A stretch of 64,000 bases of DNA, taken from NCBI GenBank assembly GCA_015233935.1, contig JADFXB010000003.1:1-64000 (forward strand). The letters are read 5' to 3'. Numbering within the stretch: the stretch's first letter is position 1; every line of letters starts with the position of its first letter. Under the pieces are notes generated by a model. The model was not told where the DNA came from. It was given only the letters and a program-made list of their open reading frames with translations, and searched no databases. Below are positions 56,002 through 64,000 of the stretch, piece after piece. Source of the stretch: Magnetococcales bacterium. Its GTDB lineage: Bacteria; Pseudomonadota; Magnetococcia; Magnetococcales; JADFXB01. A program made the translations under genes and the position numbers.

Positions 56002-56582
56002 GGGGATTCTTTCCTGACGGCAAAGATGGATAAGCGATTAAGAACATTGGCGATATCGGCGGCCAGGATGGCGGGCATCTCTTTGGCCAAAGCATCCAGC
56101 AGGGGATCCAAAACTTCCCGTTCGGTTGCGGTGAAGGGGGACAACACATAGGAAGCCGGGTCACCCCCAGCGGTAGGACGACCGATTCCCAGACGCACCC
56201 GGACAAAGTTGGCGGTTCCCATCATTTCCTGCATGGACTTAAGACCGTTGTGTCCACCATTGCCACCGCCGGTCTTGATACGAACACGTCCGGGAGCCAA
56301 ATCAAGATCATCATGAAAAACAAGAATTTGTTCGGGGGGAATTTTGTAAAAACGGGCCGCTTCTGCAACGGAGCGACCGGAGAGGTTCATATAGGTTTCC
56401 GGCATCAACCAAAGAACCCGCTCATGACCAATGGTGCCATCCCCATAACGCCCGGCAAAGCGGTTTTGCCCCGAGGAAAGGCCCCATTGCTGGATGACCC
56501 GTTCCATGGCATGCCAGCCCAGGTTATGCCGGGTGGTGCGATATCGTTCACCAGGATTGCCCAAACCCACCAGTAGCCACAT
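55998..56582 (-). CDS. pth: Peptidyl-tRNA hydrolase
   Basis: 194 residues, full length. G-L-G-N-P-G is at 6-11. The catalytic His19 lies in R-H-N-L-G, and the D-D-L-D-L-A motif is near 92-97. N-G-x-K-S near 112-116 and R-x-R-x-G-I-G-R near 131-138 are conserved. The enzyme recycles peptidyl-tRNAs dropped by ribosomes. It lies between rplY and ychF, overlapping ychF by 4 bp. The terminator between rplY and pth implies its own promoter or read-through. Confidence 0.95.
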   Translation of the reverse strand: MWLLVGLGNPGERYRTTRHNLGWHAMERVIQQWGLSSGQNRFAGRYGDGTIGHERVLWLMPETYMNLSGRSVAEAARFYKIPPEQILVFHDDLDLAPGRVRIKTGGGNGGHNGLKSMQEMMGTANFVRVRLGIGRPTAGGDPASYVLSPFTATEREVLDPLLDALAKEMPAILAADIANVLNRLSIFAVRKESP

Positions 56583-56604
56583 GGATCAACCGCTTTGCAA
56601 TCAA

Positions 56605-56654
56605 ACAACAAACCCTTGCGGGCGTGTAACCTAAAAACCACACACCCGCAAGGG
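56605..56654 (-). terminator. Rho-independent terminator of rplY
   Basis: Long inverted repeat with arms at 56613-56627 and 56640-56654 (one mismatch). Read on the reverse strand it is followed by a TTTGTTGTTTG tract. It lies 34 bp downstream of rplY and separates it from pth. Confidence 0.85.
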
Positions 56655-56688
56655 AGTTGAATCAGAAGGATAAAAAGGGCGTCAGCCC

Positions 56689-57390
56689 TTATTTTTTGCC
56701 ACCAGCTTTGGGAGCGGGGGCAGCGGCAGCGGCGGGGGCTGCTTTGGCAGGTGCGGCTTTGGCAGGTGCAGCCTTGCCCTTGGCACCTTTGCCCTTGACG
56801 GGAGCAGCGGCCACTTCCACCTCTTCCACCTTGGCCCCGATGATGGCGGCGATGGTGGCATTGGGGTCGCCATGGATGGTCACTTCTGGCGGCAACTTGA
56901 TATCCCGCAGATGGACCGACTCGCCCACATCCATTTTGTTGATGAAGGCTTCGAGAAAATCGGGGATGGCCCCGGCGCGGCAATGGACATCCGCTTCGCG
57001 CATGGCCACTTGCAAAATTCCACCCTTCTTGAGACCGGGGGACTCGCTCTCACCGATGACGTGAATGGGCAGACGAATGTGAATGCGGCGGGTGGGATCA
57101 AAGTGAACCAGGTCCAGATGAATGGGCACATCGGTGACCGGATCCTTCTGGAACTCTTTGAGCAACACCTCCATGGTTTCGCCACCTTCCATGTTGAGGG
57201 TCAAGGGGTGAGTTCTCAACTTACCCTTTTCCGACTCCATGAGTTTGATGAAATCTTTCACATTGACGGTGATCATACGGGTGGGCTGGCCATTGCCGTA
57301 GATCACGGCGGGAAGCAGAGACTCCCGACGAAGTTTGCGGGCCACCCCCTTGCCGGTCCCGTTGCGAACTTGACCTGTAATACTTGGCAT
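56689..57390 (-). CDS. rplY: 50S ribosomal protein L25 (Ctc type, Ala/Lys-rich tail)
   Basis: 233 residues. The N-terminal L25 domain (about 1-95) binds 5S rRNA, with the R-x-x-S-L-L-P-A-V-I-Y-G motif near 23-34. A Ctc/TL5 C-terminal domain (about 100-190) follows. The last 40 residues are a low-complexity A-P-A-K-A tail. The long Ctc form is usual in many pseudomonadotes. Spacing to prs is 115 bp and contains a small hairpin at about 57482-57501. The order prs-rplY-pth-ychF is conserved. Confidence 0.95.
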   Translation of the reverse strand: MPSITGQVRNGTGKGVARKLRRESLLPAVIYGNGQPTRMITVNVKDFIKLMESEKGKLRTHPLTLNMEGGETMEVLLKEFQKDPVTDVPIHLDLVHFDPTRRIHIRLPIHVIGESESPGLKKGGILQVAMREADVHCRAGAIPDFLEAFINKMDVGESVHLRDIKLPPEVTIHGDPNATIAAIIGAKVEEVEVAAAPVKGKGAKGKAAPAKAAPAKAAPAAAAAPAPKAGGKK

Positions 57391-57505
57391 GTTTCATTCC
57401 TTTGTAAGACTTTAACCATTACGGAAAGAAAATGGGTGACCAACCTCCAGGGGTGCTGAGACACCTTTTTCTTTCCACCTTTCTCCCTTTGTTGGGAGAA
57501 TTTCT

Positions 57506-58453
57506 TTAAACGAAGAGGGAGCTGACCGACTCTTCATCACTGATACGACGGATGGCTTCCCCCAACAGGTTGGAAACGGTGAGGGAGACGATTTTATCGC
57601 AAGCTCTCGCATCCGCGCTTAAATTGATGGTATCGGTGATCAATAAGCGATCCATGGGGGAATTGGCAATGCGACGGACAGCTTCACCGGACAACACCCC
57701 GTGGGTACAAGCGGCGATGACAGAGGTTGCCCCGCCTTGATCCAAGAGATATTCGGCGGCCTTGACCATGGTTCCAGCGGTATCCACCATGTCATCCACG
57801 ATCAGACATTTTTTGCCCTGTACATCACCAATGACATGCATGACTTCCGACAAATTAGCGGAAGGACGGCGTTTGTCGATAATGGCCAGTTCGGCATCCA
57901 AACGTTTGGCATAAGAACGTGCCCGCACCACCCCACCCACATCGGGAGAGACCACCACCATATTTTCGGAGCAGCAAGAGCGGATGGCATCCAGCAAAAC
58001 AGGGGTGGCATAAATGTTATCCACCGGCATATTGAAAAAGCCCTGAATCTGTCCCGAATGGAGATCCATGGTGAGAACCCGCTGTACACCTGCGGCATCC
58101 AGCAGGTCGGCCACCAACTTGGCGGTGATGGGGGTACGTCCTGCTTCTTTGCGATCCTGGCGGGCATAACCGAAATAGGGAATTACGGCGGTAATGCGAC
58201 CAGCGGAGGCTCTCCGCAGGGCATCCACCATAATGAGCAATTCCATTAAATGGTCGTTGGCGGGGGCCGAGGTGGGTTGCACCACGAAGACATCCCGTCC
58301 ACGCACATTTTCGTTAATTTGAATAAAAATTTCTCCGTCAGAAAAACGGCGGACTGTGGCATCTCCAGGAGAAACCATCAAGTAATCTGCAATACGATTG
58401 GCCAGTTCCGGGTTAGCAGTCCCGGAAAAGAGTTTCATTTTGGAGATGGACAT
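57506..58453 (-). CDS. prs: Ribose-phosphate pyrophosphokinase
   Basis: 315 residues. The ATP loop F-S-D-G-E-I near 30-35, the [11 protein letters not shown] flexible region and the PRPP-binding loop [10 protein letters not shown] are all present. It makes PRPP from ribose-5-phosphate and ATP for nucleotide, His, Trp and NAD synthesis. The start is uncertain: ATG at 58453 (M-S-I-S-K) is listed; an ATG at 58438 (M-K-L-F-S-G) gives the N-terminus usual in relatives. Neither has a good Shine-Dalgarno. A tRNA-Gln gene lies just upstream, as in many relatives. Confidence 0.95.
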   Translation of the reverse strand: MSISKMKLFSGTANPELANRIADYLMVSPGDATVRRFSDGEIFIQINENVRGRDVFVVQPTSAPANDHLMELLIMVDALRRASAGRITAVIPYFGYARQDRKEAGRTPITAKLVADLLDAAGVQRVLTMDLHSGQIQGFFNMPVDNIYATPVLLDAIRSCCSENMVVVSPDVGGVVRARSYAKRLDAELAIIDKRRPSANLSEVMHVIGDVQGKKCLIVDDMVDTAGTMVKAAEYLLDQGGATSVIAACTHGVLSGEAVRRIANSPMDRLLITDTINLSADARACDKIVSLTVSNLLGEAIRRISDEESVSSLFV

Positions 58454-58555
58454 GGCAGGGATGGATCTTCCAGGCAAAGTTGAAAGCCGATGCCGGGCAG
58501 GATCGGGACGGGGACGAAAAGGGGGATCCGAACCGGCTGACGCTGAAATTGAAAG

Positions 58556-58630
58556 TGGCTGGGCCGCCAGGATTCGAACCTGGGGATGCCGGAATCAAAA
58601 TCCGGTGCCTTACCGCTTGGCGACGGCCCA
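58556..58630 (-). tRNA. tRNA-Gln (anticodon TTG)
   Basis: 75 bases including an encoded CCA (58556-58558). On the reverse strand the acceptor stem is TGGGCCG/CGGCCCA. The D-arm contains AAGCGGTAAGG and the anticodon stem-loop is CCGGATTTTGATTCCGG, with loop TTTTGAT and anticodon TTG. The T-arm is CCAGGTTCGAATCCTGG. The gene sits between ispE and prs, a conserved position. Confidence 0.97.
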
Positions 58631-58660
58631 ATAGGACACTGATTTTCGTATTCAACGCCG

Positions 58661-59563
58661 TCACGGTGAGGCAAACTGACGACGCCACTCCTGCTCAAAA
58701 GGATGCTGCTTGCAGGTTATACCATGAAAAAGCAACCAATGGCCATGGCTGTTGGTAATAGCCTCTGCTGCTTTTGCTGCCATAGGCCCATCTTCAAATA
58801 AGCCGAAGACGGTGGGACCACTCCCCGACATGGCAGCCAACCAAGCCCCGTTTGCCTGCAAGGCTTGGACCATCTCGCCCACCACCGGAGCCAGCACCTG
58901 ACTGACCGGTTGCAGGTCGTTGACCAACGGGTTGACAACCCTTTTACCCCTTGGAAGGTTGAAGATATTAATTGCTCCTTCAGAACTTGTCAATCCCTCT
59001 CTGTAAGCCCGGAAGACCTCTTTGGTGACCAGGGGGACACGGGGATTGAGGAGGAGCACCGACCAGGGAGGTCCCAGGTCCACCGGGGTGAGTTTTTCCC
59101 CAATTCCTTCCATTAAACAGGTTTGTTGCCCAAGAAAAACAGGAACATCCGCACCAAGTGCCACCCCTTCGTCAATCAATTGCTGGTGGGTCAATCCCAC
59201 CTGCCACAAGCGGTTGAGAACCAACATCACGGTGGCCGCATCGGAAGAACCGCCCCCCAAACCAGCCGCGACCGGCAAATTTTTTTCCAGGTGGATGGCC
59301 ACCCCACCAACATGGGGGGCCAACTCAGCCATGCGACGGGCAGCACGCAAGGCCAGATTGTCATCCGCCTTTCCCAAATCACTGGAGCAGGAAAACTGGA
59401 TACCTTCTTCTATTTTCTTGAAAAATATAAGGTCCTGCCATGAAAGAAAGGTCACATGACTTTGCAGAAGGTGATAACCATCTTCTCGCCTGCCTACAAT
59501 GCGCAAGTCCAGATTAATCTTGGCAGGGGCTGAAAAACAGAGGGCATTCTCAAGGGAGGGCAT
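58661..59563 (-). CDS. ispE: 4-diphosphocytidyl-2-C-methyl-D-erythritol kinase
   Basis: 300 residues, GHMP kinase family. A-P-A-K-I-N-L is at the start and the ATP loop P-V-A-A-G-L-G-G-G-S-S-D-A-A near 97-110. The C-terminal M-S-G-S-G-P-T-V-F-G motif is also typical. It acts in the MEP isoprenoid pathway. The ATG at 59563 overlaps lolB and has GGGGA five bases upstream; longer starts extend well into lolB. The product feeds isoprenoid synthesis, including the ubiquinone side chain. Confidence 0.95.
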   Translation of the reverse strand: MPSLENALCFSAPAKINLDLRIVGRREDGYHLLQSHVTFLSWQDLIFFKKIEEGIQFSCSSDLGKADDNLALRAARRMAELAPHVGGVAIHLEKNLPVAAGLGGGSSDAATVMLVLNRLWQVGLTHQQLIDEGVALGADVPVFLGQQTCLMEGIGEKLTPVDLGPPWSVLLLNPRVPLVTKEVFRAYREGLTSSEGAINIFNLPRGKRVVNPLVNDLQPVSQVLAPVVGEMVQALQANGAWLAAMSGSGPTVFGLFEDGPMAAKAAEAITNSHGHWLLFHGITCKQHPFEQEWRRQFASP

Positions 59564-60308
59564 AGGCTTCCCCATATTCGGGCAAAATGATGCGTCGGAA
59601 GGTTTCCGGCGGTTGAAAGACCAACATTTCCTCACCACTTTTTCGGTCGGGAAACCGCCAATCCTGCCAGGTAAATTCCAACTTATGGGCATCCCCGAGG
59701 GTCAACCCAACCTTGCCCGGCATGATGGCCTCCAGTGCAGGCCATTGATAGATGATGGTGTAAGGATAATCCGACTGCTGCCCCTCCCGCACCAATAAAC
59801 GTCCCTGTTGATCCAGACGAATTTTCTCTTCCCCCAAAGAGAACCACCCTCCCTCCCCTGGCACCAGTTCTGACAAGGAAGACAAAGCCAAAACCGCTTG
59901 CACCAACTGTTGGGGAGCCACCCGCAATTGAGCCAAACGAAACAAACCCGCCGCCGTGGCCGCAGTCTGCCAAACTTCATGCTGTTGCTTATGAATCAAG
60001 GAAATCTGGCTTTCATCCAACCACAACTCCCCAACCTGTTGCTGGAATGGCCCCCAGATGGTCATGCGCACCCGCCTTGTTCCCTCCCCCACCAGAGTGA
60101 CCCGATGGCGACGCCCACCCGTTTCCGGCGACTCCACCTCCATGATGCCATTGACCAGCCAGTGACGAGGGGTTTGATACCAGGAACGCTGGTACGCCAT
60201 GAAACGCTCCACCGCCATTCCCTGTTCGACAGGTTGCTCCGGCACTGTGGAACAGGCCGTCAGCAACAAAAACAATAACATGGACAGCTTGTGGCGTATA
60301 GGCGACAT
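59550..60308 (-). CDS. lolB: Outer-membrane lipoprotein insertion protein LolB (candidate)
   Basis: 252 residues. A lipoprotein signal peptide ends in the lipobox L-T-A-C with Cys19. The mature part has the beta-strand pattern of LolA/LolB folds, with no enzymatic motif. LolB is the outer-membrane receptor that takes lipoproteins from LolA. Sequence identity to E. coli LolB is weak by eye. The call rests on the lipobox, the size and the conserved place directly before ispE, with which it overlaps by 14 bp. A TPR lipoprotein gene ends 13 bp upstream. Confidence 0.7.
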   Translation of the reverse strand: MSPIRHKLSMLLFLLLTACSTVPEQPVEQGMAVERFMAYQRSWYQTPRHWLVNGIMEVESPETGGRRHRVTLVGEGTRRVRMTIWGPFQQQVGELWLDESQISLIHKQQHEVWQTAATAAGLFRLAQLRVAPQQLVQAVLALSSLSELVPGEGGWFSLGEEKIRLDQQGRLLVREGQQSDYPYTIIYQWPALEAIMPGKVGLTLGDAHKLEFTWQDWRFPDRKSGEEMLVFQPPETFRRIILPEYGEAYALP

Positions 60309-60321
60309 GAGAGGTCAATTT

Positions 60322-62085
60322 CTAGCGAGAGAGGCTTTTCAACTTTTCAGCGATGGCCTCATTTTTTGGGTCAAACTCAAGGGCTTTGCGCCAAGTGGAC
60401 TCCGCTTCCGCCTTGTTGCCCATGGCCTGATAAACATCCCCCAAATGTTCCAAAATGGCGGCATCTTCCGGCTGCATGCGCACCGCCTCTTTCATCACGG
60501 CGAGAGATTCTTCATAACGTTGCAAACGAAAAAGAACCCAACCCAGACTGTCGGTGATGAAACCATCGGCAGGGGCCAGGGCGGAGGCTTTTTTTAACAA
60601 TTCGTGGGCTTCCTGCAAATTCATATTGCGATCTGCCCAGGAATACCCCAAATAGTTGAGGGCTTGGGGATCTTCCGGGTCGCGGGCGATGTAATCCTTC
60701 AAATCTTTTTCAGCCTCATCCCAACGATCCAGCTTGTCAAAGGCCATGGCCCGATTAAAAATTAAACGAATGTGCGCCCCTTCAAGAGCCAACCCCTTGT
60801 TACAGGCATCCACCACCCCTTCATAATCTTTTTCCTGCAACAACAAGACACTCAAAGCCAGATAAACATCCGAACGCTTATCATCCACCGCCAATACTTT
60901 TTTAACCCTGGCGATAGCCTCCTGATATTTTTTATCCCGTGCCTCCATGAAACTTAAACGGAGCTGGCTTTCCAAATGGTAAGTATCATCCACACCAATT
61001 TTATTGTATTGGACGAAGGCCTCCTCATCTTGATTCAAAGCTTCCAGCACCTGCCCCATATAATAACGCACCCCGGAATTTTGGGGGCTGGTGGCCTCTG
61101 CCAGACGCAACTCCTTGAGAGCCTCTTGATATTTTTCCTGGCTCATCAAGATCAAAGCGGTGGTCATCCGAGCCTGAACACTATCAGGCGAAATGCGGGA
61201 CATGGCACGAAATTCAGCCAGTGCTGCTTCCCGGTTGTCTTGATCCAAAAATAAACGCCCCAAACGACCATGGATTTCCTGGTTTTCCGGGTTACGTTTT
61301 AAATGATCCCGATAAACCACCTCCGCCTCTTTTCCCCTTCCCAACTCCTGCAACAACGATCCCAAGGCCACCGTGGGTTCCAAACGATTGGGAGCTGCCC
61401 GCAACGCCTCCCGAAAGGGAACTACCGCCTTTTCCGATTGCCCCTGATTGACGTAGGCCCGCCCCAAAGCCAGGTGGGCCTTCCATGCCAACTCTTTTTG
61501 TTGATAGAGGGGTTTTAACAGCTCGCGGGCAGCATCGGCTTTGTGTTGATAACCATAGAGCTGTGCCAACAGCAGACGGGCCTGGTGGTTGTCACCATCC
61601 AAGCGCAACAAGGCTTCGTAATGTCTGACAGCCTGGTCATACTCTTTGTTGGCCATGTGAATACCGGCCAAAAGCAGACGACCACGTTGATTATCAGGAT
61701 CTTTTTCAATCAACAATTGGGCATACTTGCCTGCCGTTGCCAAATCGCCCCTTTGGGTGGCCAGACTGGAGACGGTCAACAGGGCTTCGGTATGACCAGG
61801 ATCCAATTCAGCAAGACGGGTGAAGGCTTCTTCAGCTTCGATCCATTTATGCTCCCGCAGCCGCATGCTGCCAGTTAAATAGTGATAAATTTTTTCATCA
61901 TCCAAGCTACCCAGATATTCTGCATGGGCGGCAGGAACCTGGTTGGCATCGGCGGGCAAGGGTTGACTGATACCTGTCTGCTTTGGTTTGCCGGTCAAGT
62001 CATCCTCAACGGTCACCGGACCGACACAGGATGTCAGCCCAAGGAGAACCAGCATTAAACTTCCGATGCGGATGCCGGAAGACAT
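60322..62085 (-). CDS. TPR-repeat lipoprotein
   Basis: 587 residues. A signal peptide with lipobox L-T-S-C (Cys20) is followed by about 15 tetratricopeptide repeats with the usual A-x-x-x-Y-x-x-A and P-x-N/D patterns, for example E-A-E-E-A-F-T-R-L-A-E-L-D-P near 95-110. It is probably tethered to the outer membrane and acts as a scaffold for an envelope complex, but no partner is shown. It is the first gene of the run with lolB and ispE, 13 bp before lolB. It is not PilF or BamD by length. Confidence 0.88.
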   Translation of the reverse strand: MSSGIRIGSLMLVLLGLTSCVGPVTVEDDLTGKPKQTGISQPLPADANQVPAAHAEYLGSLDDEKIYHYLTGSMRLREHKWIEAEEAFTRLAELDPGHTEALLTVSSLATQRGDLATAGKYAQLLIEKDPDNQRGRLLLAGIHMANKEYDQAVRHYEALLRLDGDNHQARLLLAQLYGYQHKADAARELLKPLYQQKELAWKAHLALGRAYVNQGQSEKAVVPFREALRAAPNRLEPTVALGSLLQELGRGKEAEVVYRDHLKRNPENQEIHGRLGRLFLDQDNREAALAEFRAMSRISPDSVQARMTTALILMSQEKYQEALKELRLAEATSPQNSGVRYYMGQVLEALNQDEEAFVQYNKIGVDDTYHLESQLRLSFMEARDKKYQEAIARVKKVLAVDDKRSDVYLALSVLLLQEKDYEGVVDACNKGLALEGAHIRLIFNRAMAFDKLDRWDEAEKDLKDYIARDPEDPQALNYLGYSWADRNMNLQEAHELLKKASALAPADGFITDSLGWVLFRLQRYEESLAVMKEAVRMQPEDAAILEHLGDVYQAMGNKAEAESTWRKALEFDPKNEAIAEKLKSLSR

Positions 62086-62209
62086 ACCTTTGTAACCCCT
62101 GAAAAACGTGTTGAAATTTTATTCTGCCAGAAGGTTTGACACACGAATTCTGACAAAAATTCCCTCTTTCCGCCATAATGTCATGGCGGAATTTCAATTC
62201 TTTGGTGGT

Positions 62210-62422
62210 TCAGGAACTCTTTTGTTTGCTGGTGGCGGAACGCACCTTAGCCAACAACTGCTCCAAATCCACATGGTACATACGCACCACATCCTGCAAA
62301 GTGTCCACCTGGGAAGCCAGACATCCCCCGCAATCGATGCCCATTTCCTTCAGCACTCTACCCAGTTCGGGAACGTCGCGAATGAGTTGTGCCATATTTT
62401 TGCGAGGATCGATATCGCTCAT
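62210..62422 (-). CDS. DUF1858 domain protein
   Basis: 70 residues. The protein contains the DUF1858 pattern: A-Q-L-I-R-D-V-P-E-L, then L-K-E-M-G-I-D-C-G-G-C with a Cys-x-x-Cys pair, and a final D-x-E-Q-L-L-A-K-V. Such small proteins may bind a metal or iron-sulfur site and often lie near redox or hydride-transfer genes. The ATG at 62422 has AGG five bases upstream; a GTG at 62428 is also possible. It diverges from rpmB, separated by 281 bp with no gene. Confidence 0.8.
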   Translation of the reverse strand: MSDIDPRKNMAQLIRDVPELGRVLKEMGIDCGGCLASQVDTLQDVVRMYHVDLEQLLAKVRSATSKQKSS

Positions 62423-62703
62423 GTTCACCTGCTCAATGTAATGATACTCATTGGTCGAAAGGAGGAAGGCAACCGCCCCTTCCCCACCTTCTTTAATACA
62501 CCATTTTCACCAAGATACAAAGCTCTTCCTTGCCATGATTGCCCCAGTCTGATGGGCTGGCAAATAAAAAATTTTCATTTGCCGGCGGGATTATGGATTA
62601 AACCCTTGCCATGTCACTTGAAATCGATTAAAAGAGGTGGTTTTTCTCAATCGGAAACTTATGAACCCTTTATGGGTGTTTGGATAGCTAAGGAGAGAAG
62701 ACC

Positions 62704-62991
62704 GTGGCACGGAAGTTTACCCTGGGCGGCAAAGCCCCGCAAATTGGATGCAACGTTTCCCATTCCCATCGCAAGACCAAAAAGGCCTGGATGCCCAACA
62801 TTCAGACCAAGGCCATGTACAGCATGGTTCTGGGTCGCTCCATCCGCATGACCATCACCACCTCTACCCTGCGGAGCGTGGATTTTGTGGGCGGTTTGGA
62901 CAACTATCTGTTGGCCGCCTCTGATGCCGAACTCACCAAGACCATGCGCGACTTGCGTGATCTGATTCGTCAGAAGAGTGCCTCTGCTTGA
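62704..62991 (+). CDS. rpmB: 50S ribosomal protein L28
   Basis: 95 residues. N-terminal G-G-K-A-P-Q-I-G-C-N-V-S-H-S-H-R-K-T-K-K is the typical L28 pattern, followed by R-x-x-x-S-T-L-R-S-V-D. It is a structural protein of the large ribosomal subunit. The start is a GTG at 62704 with AAGGAG eight bases upstream. rpmG (L33) is not adjacent. A strong terminator follows directly. Confidence 0.95.
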   Translation: MARKFTLGGKAPQIGCNVSHSHRKTKKAWMPNIQTKAMYSMVLGRSIRMTITTSTLRSVDFVGGLDNYLLAASDAELTKTMRDLRDLIRQKSASA

Positions 62992-62994
62992 TGA

Positions 62995-63036
62995 AAAAAA
63001 ACAGGTGGGGAAGCAGCTTCCCCACCTGTTTTTTTT
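62995..63036. terminator. Bidirectional terminator after rpmB
   Basis: GC-rich inverted repeat with arms 63001-63012 and 63018-63029, flanked by an A-run (62993-63001) and a T-run (63029-63036). It can stop transcription from rpmB and from the convergent apgM. Confidence 0.95.
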
Positions 63037-63069
63037 GCCCCCTGCCCCACCTGGTTTGATTCCACCTGT

Positions 63070-64000
63070 TCAATCTCGCAAAAACCACTCCATCAAGGTG
63101 CAACCAGGATCAAAAGTCCGGGAAGCCGTGGTCAACAACCCTTCATCATAAGCCACATTGTTATCAGGTTGAATGCCCGCCCCCATCATGGCAAAGGGCA
63201 CCGGATCGGGCGTATGGGTTTTCAGGACAACGGGAGTGGGGTGATCGGGCAACGCCAGGGCACGATAAGGTTCTCCCCTGCGATCCAGTTCAGCCAGGAC
63301 AGGACCAACCAACCGCTTATCGAAATCTTCGATGGCCTTGATCTTGTAATCCAACCGTCCGGCGTGACCCGCCTCATCAGGGGATTCTACGTGGACGAAC
63401 ATCATGTCCAACTCCCGCAACCCTTCCAGACAAGCCGCTGCTTTTCCTTCATAATCGGTATCGATCCAACCGGTAGCCCCTGGGACATGGAATACTTTGA
63501 ACCCAATGTGGTTGGCAATACCCCGCATTAAATCCACCGCCGAGATGACCCCACCCGTTTTGCCAAAGCGGGAGGCAAAGGTTTCGATATCCGGCTTTCT
63601 CCCCTGCCCCCACAACCAAATGCTGTTGGCCGGTAGTTTGCCCTCGGCAATCCTTTTTTGATTGACCGGATGGTCCTGCAAAAAGGACCAGGAGGCTTTC
63701 ATAAGTCCCAGAATGGTCTCGCCAACCTCACCATGGGGCAAACGGTCGGCAATGGGACGGTCAGAAATATCATGGGGAGGCACACAAGTGACTTGATCAC
63801 TCCCACCATGCCACACCAGAATATGACGATAACTCACACCTGGATGAAAGCGGAAATGTTCATTACCCAACCGCCGGTTAAGTTCACCAATTAAAATTTC
63901 CCCTTCAGCACTGGAAATTTGATCGGCAGAAAAATCCTGCATGACGCTAAAATTGTCGGACAGGGTGACCAGATTACACCGGAAGGAAACATCCTCCTGC
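63070..64000 (-). CDS. apgM: Archaeal-type 2,3-bisphosphoglycerate-independent phosphoglycerate mutase, partial
   Basis: The C-terminal part of the gene, 310 visible residues; the start lies beyond 64000. The frame stays open from the first in-window ATG (63942) to the edge, reading F-R-C-N-L-V-T-L-S. That matches the family's N-terminal core, so the ATG is internal. Motifs include P-P-H-D-I-S, W-L-W-G-Q-G, H-V-E-S-P-D-E-A-G-H and H-T-P-D-P-V-P-F for the two-metal site of the alkaline-phosphatase fold. It interconverts 3- and 2-phosphoglycerate in glycolysis. Confidence 0.92.
   Translation of the reverse strand, partial: QEDVSFRCNLVTLSDNFSVMQDFSADQISSAEGEILIGELNRRLGNEHFRFHPGVSYRHILVWHGGSDQVTCVPPHDISDRPIADRLPHGEVGETILGLMKASWSFLQDHPVNQKRIAEGKLPANSIWLWGQGRKPDIETFASRFGKTGGVISAVDLMRGIANHIGFKVFHVPGATGWIDTDYEGKAAACLEGLRELDMMFVHVESPDEAGHAGRLDYKIKAIEDFDKRLVGPVLAELDRRGEPYRALALPDHPTPVVLKTHTPDPVPFAMMGAGIQPDNNVAYDEGLLTTASRTFDPGCTLMEWFLRD

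Noticed and set aside
57482-57501. Small hairpin downstream of prs
   Set aside because: The 7-bp stem lacks a T-run on either strand, so I do not call it a terminator.
59564-59692. Longer start for ispE at 59692
   Set aside because: The extension lies wholly inside lolB and lacks a Shine-Dalgarno; the ATG at 59563 has one and matches the family N-terminus.

Overview
The window comes from a Gram-negative, ubiquinone-using bacterium, most likely a pseudomonadote. Supporting signs are an LolB-type lipoprotein, a DUF1302-type outer-membrane barrel, lipobox proteins, an anaerobic ubiquinone operon (ubiX-ubiU-ubiV), and the order lolB-ispE-tRNA-prs-rplY-pth-ychF, which is common in that phylum. 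The genome is rich in multidomain sensor kinases, PilZ and GGDEF proteins. A closer placement, for example among magnetotactic cocci or sulfur-metabolising gammaproteobacteria, is only a guess.

Layout. 1-3.4 kb: a partial unknown gene, lon and erpA. 3.7-12.8 kb: a giant protein built from about 15 PPC-like repeats, then a soluble hybrid kinase. 13-18 kb: small unknown genes, including a secreted Gly/Tyr/Trp-rich protein, plus a PilZ protein and a membrane (MASE1-like) hybrid kinase. 18.1-23.1 kb: a YaiI-family protein, an amidohydrolase, a DUF1302 outer-membrane protein and a REC-REC-GGDEF protein. 23.1-28.9 kb: a decayed region holding a GGDEF relic and an IS481-type transposase relic, then katG, an NAD-kinase-like gene coupled to an SPFH gene, and a second transposase relic. 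28.9-30.1 kb: a tandem pair of nearly identical tiny secreted proteins and another secreted protein. 30.2-38.9 kb: GNAT, htpG, a sirtuin, a MurG-like glycosyltransferase, a polytopic membrane protein, a coiled-coil membrane protein and an FAD oxidoreductase.

39.1-48.8 kb: a sigma-54 activator and a partial surface-sugar (legionaminate/acetamidino-nonulosonate type) cluster: a CBS-nucleotidyltransferase, a CMP-sugar synthetase, an N-acetyl-sugar amidotransferase, a HisF-like cyclase and a HisH-like glutaminase. A 1053-residue hybrid kinase lies between the HisF and HisH genes. The amidotransferase, HisH (ammonia supply) and HisF (ammonia channel) would together convert an acetamido group to an acetamidino group. 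48.9-51.3 kb: an old-yellow-enzyme homologue, an FkbM methyltransferase and a DUF1640-like protein. 51.3-54.0 kb: ubiX-ubiU-ubiV, with thrB diverging. 54.9-62.1 kb: one long reverse-strand housekeeping run from a TPR lipoprotein to ychF. 62.2-64.0 kb: a DUF1858 protein, rpmB and a partial apgM.

Most of the window is ordinary. The points most worth attention are the kinase between the two glutamine-amidotransferase subunits, the SPFH/NAD-kinase-like pair in an IS-scarred katG region, the PPC repeat protein with no visible export signal, and the duplicated secreted mini-proteins.
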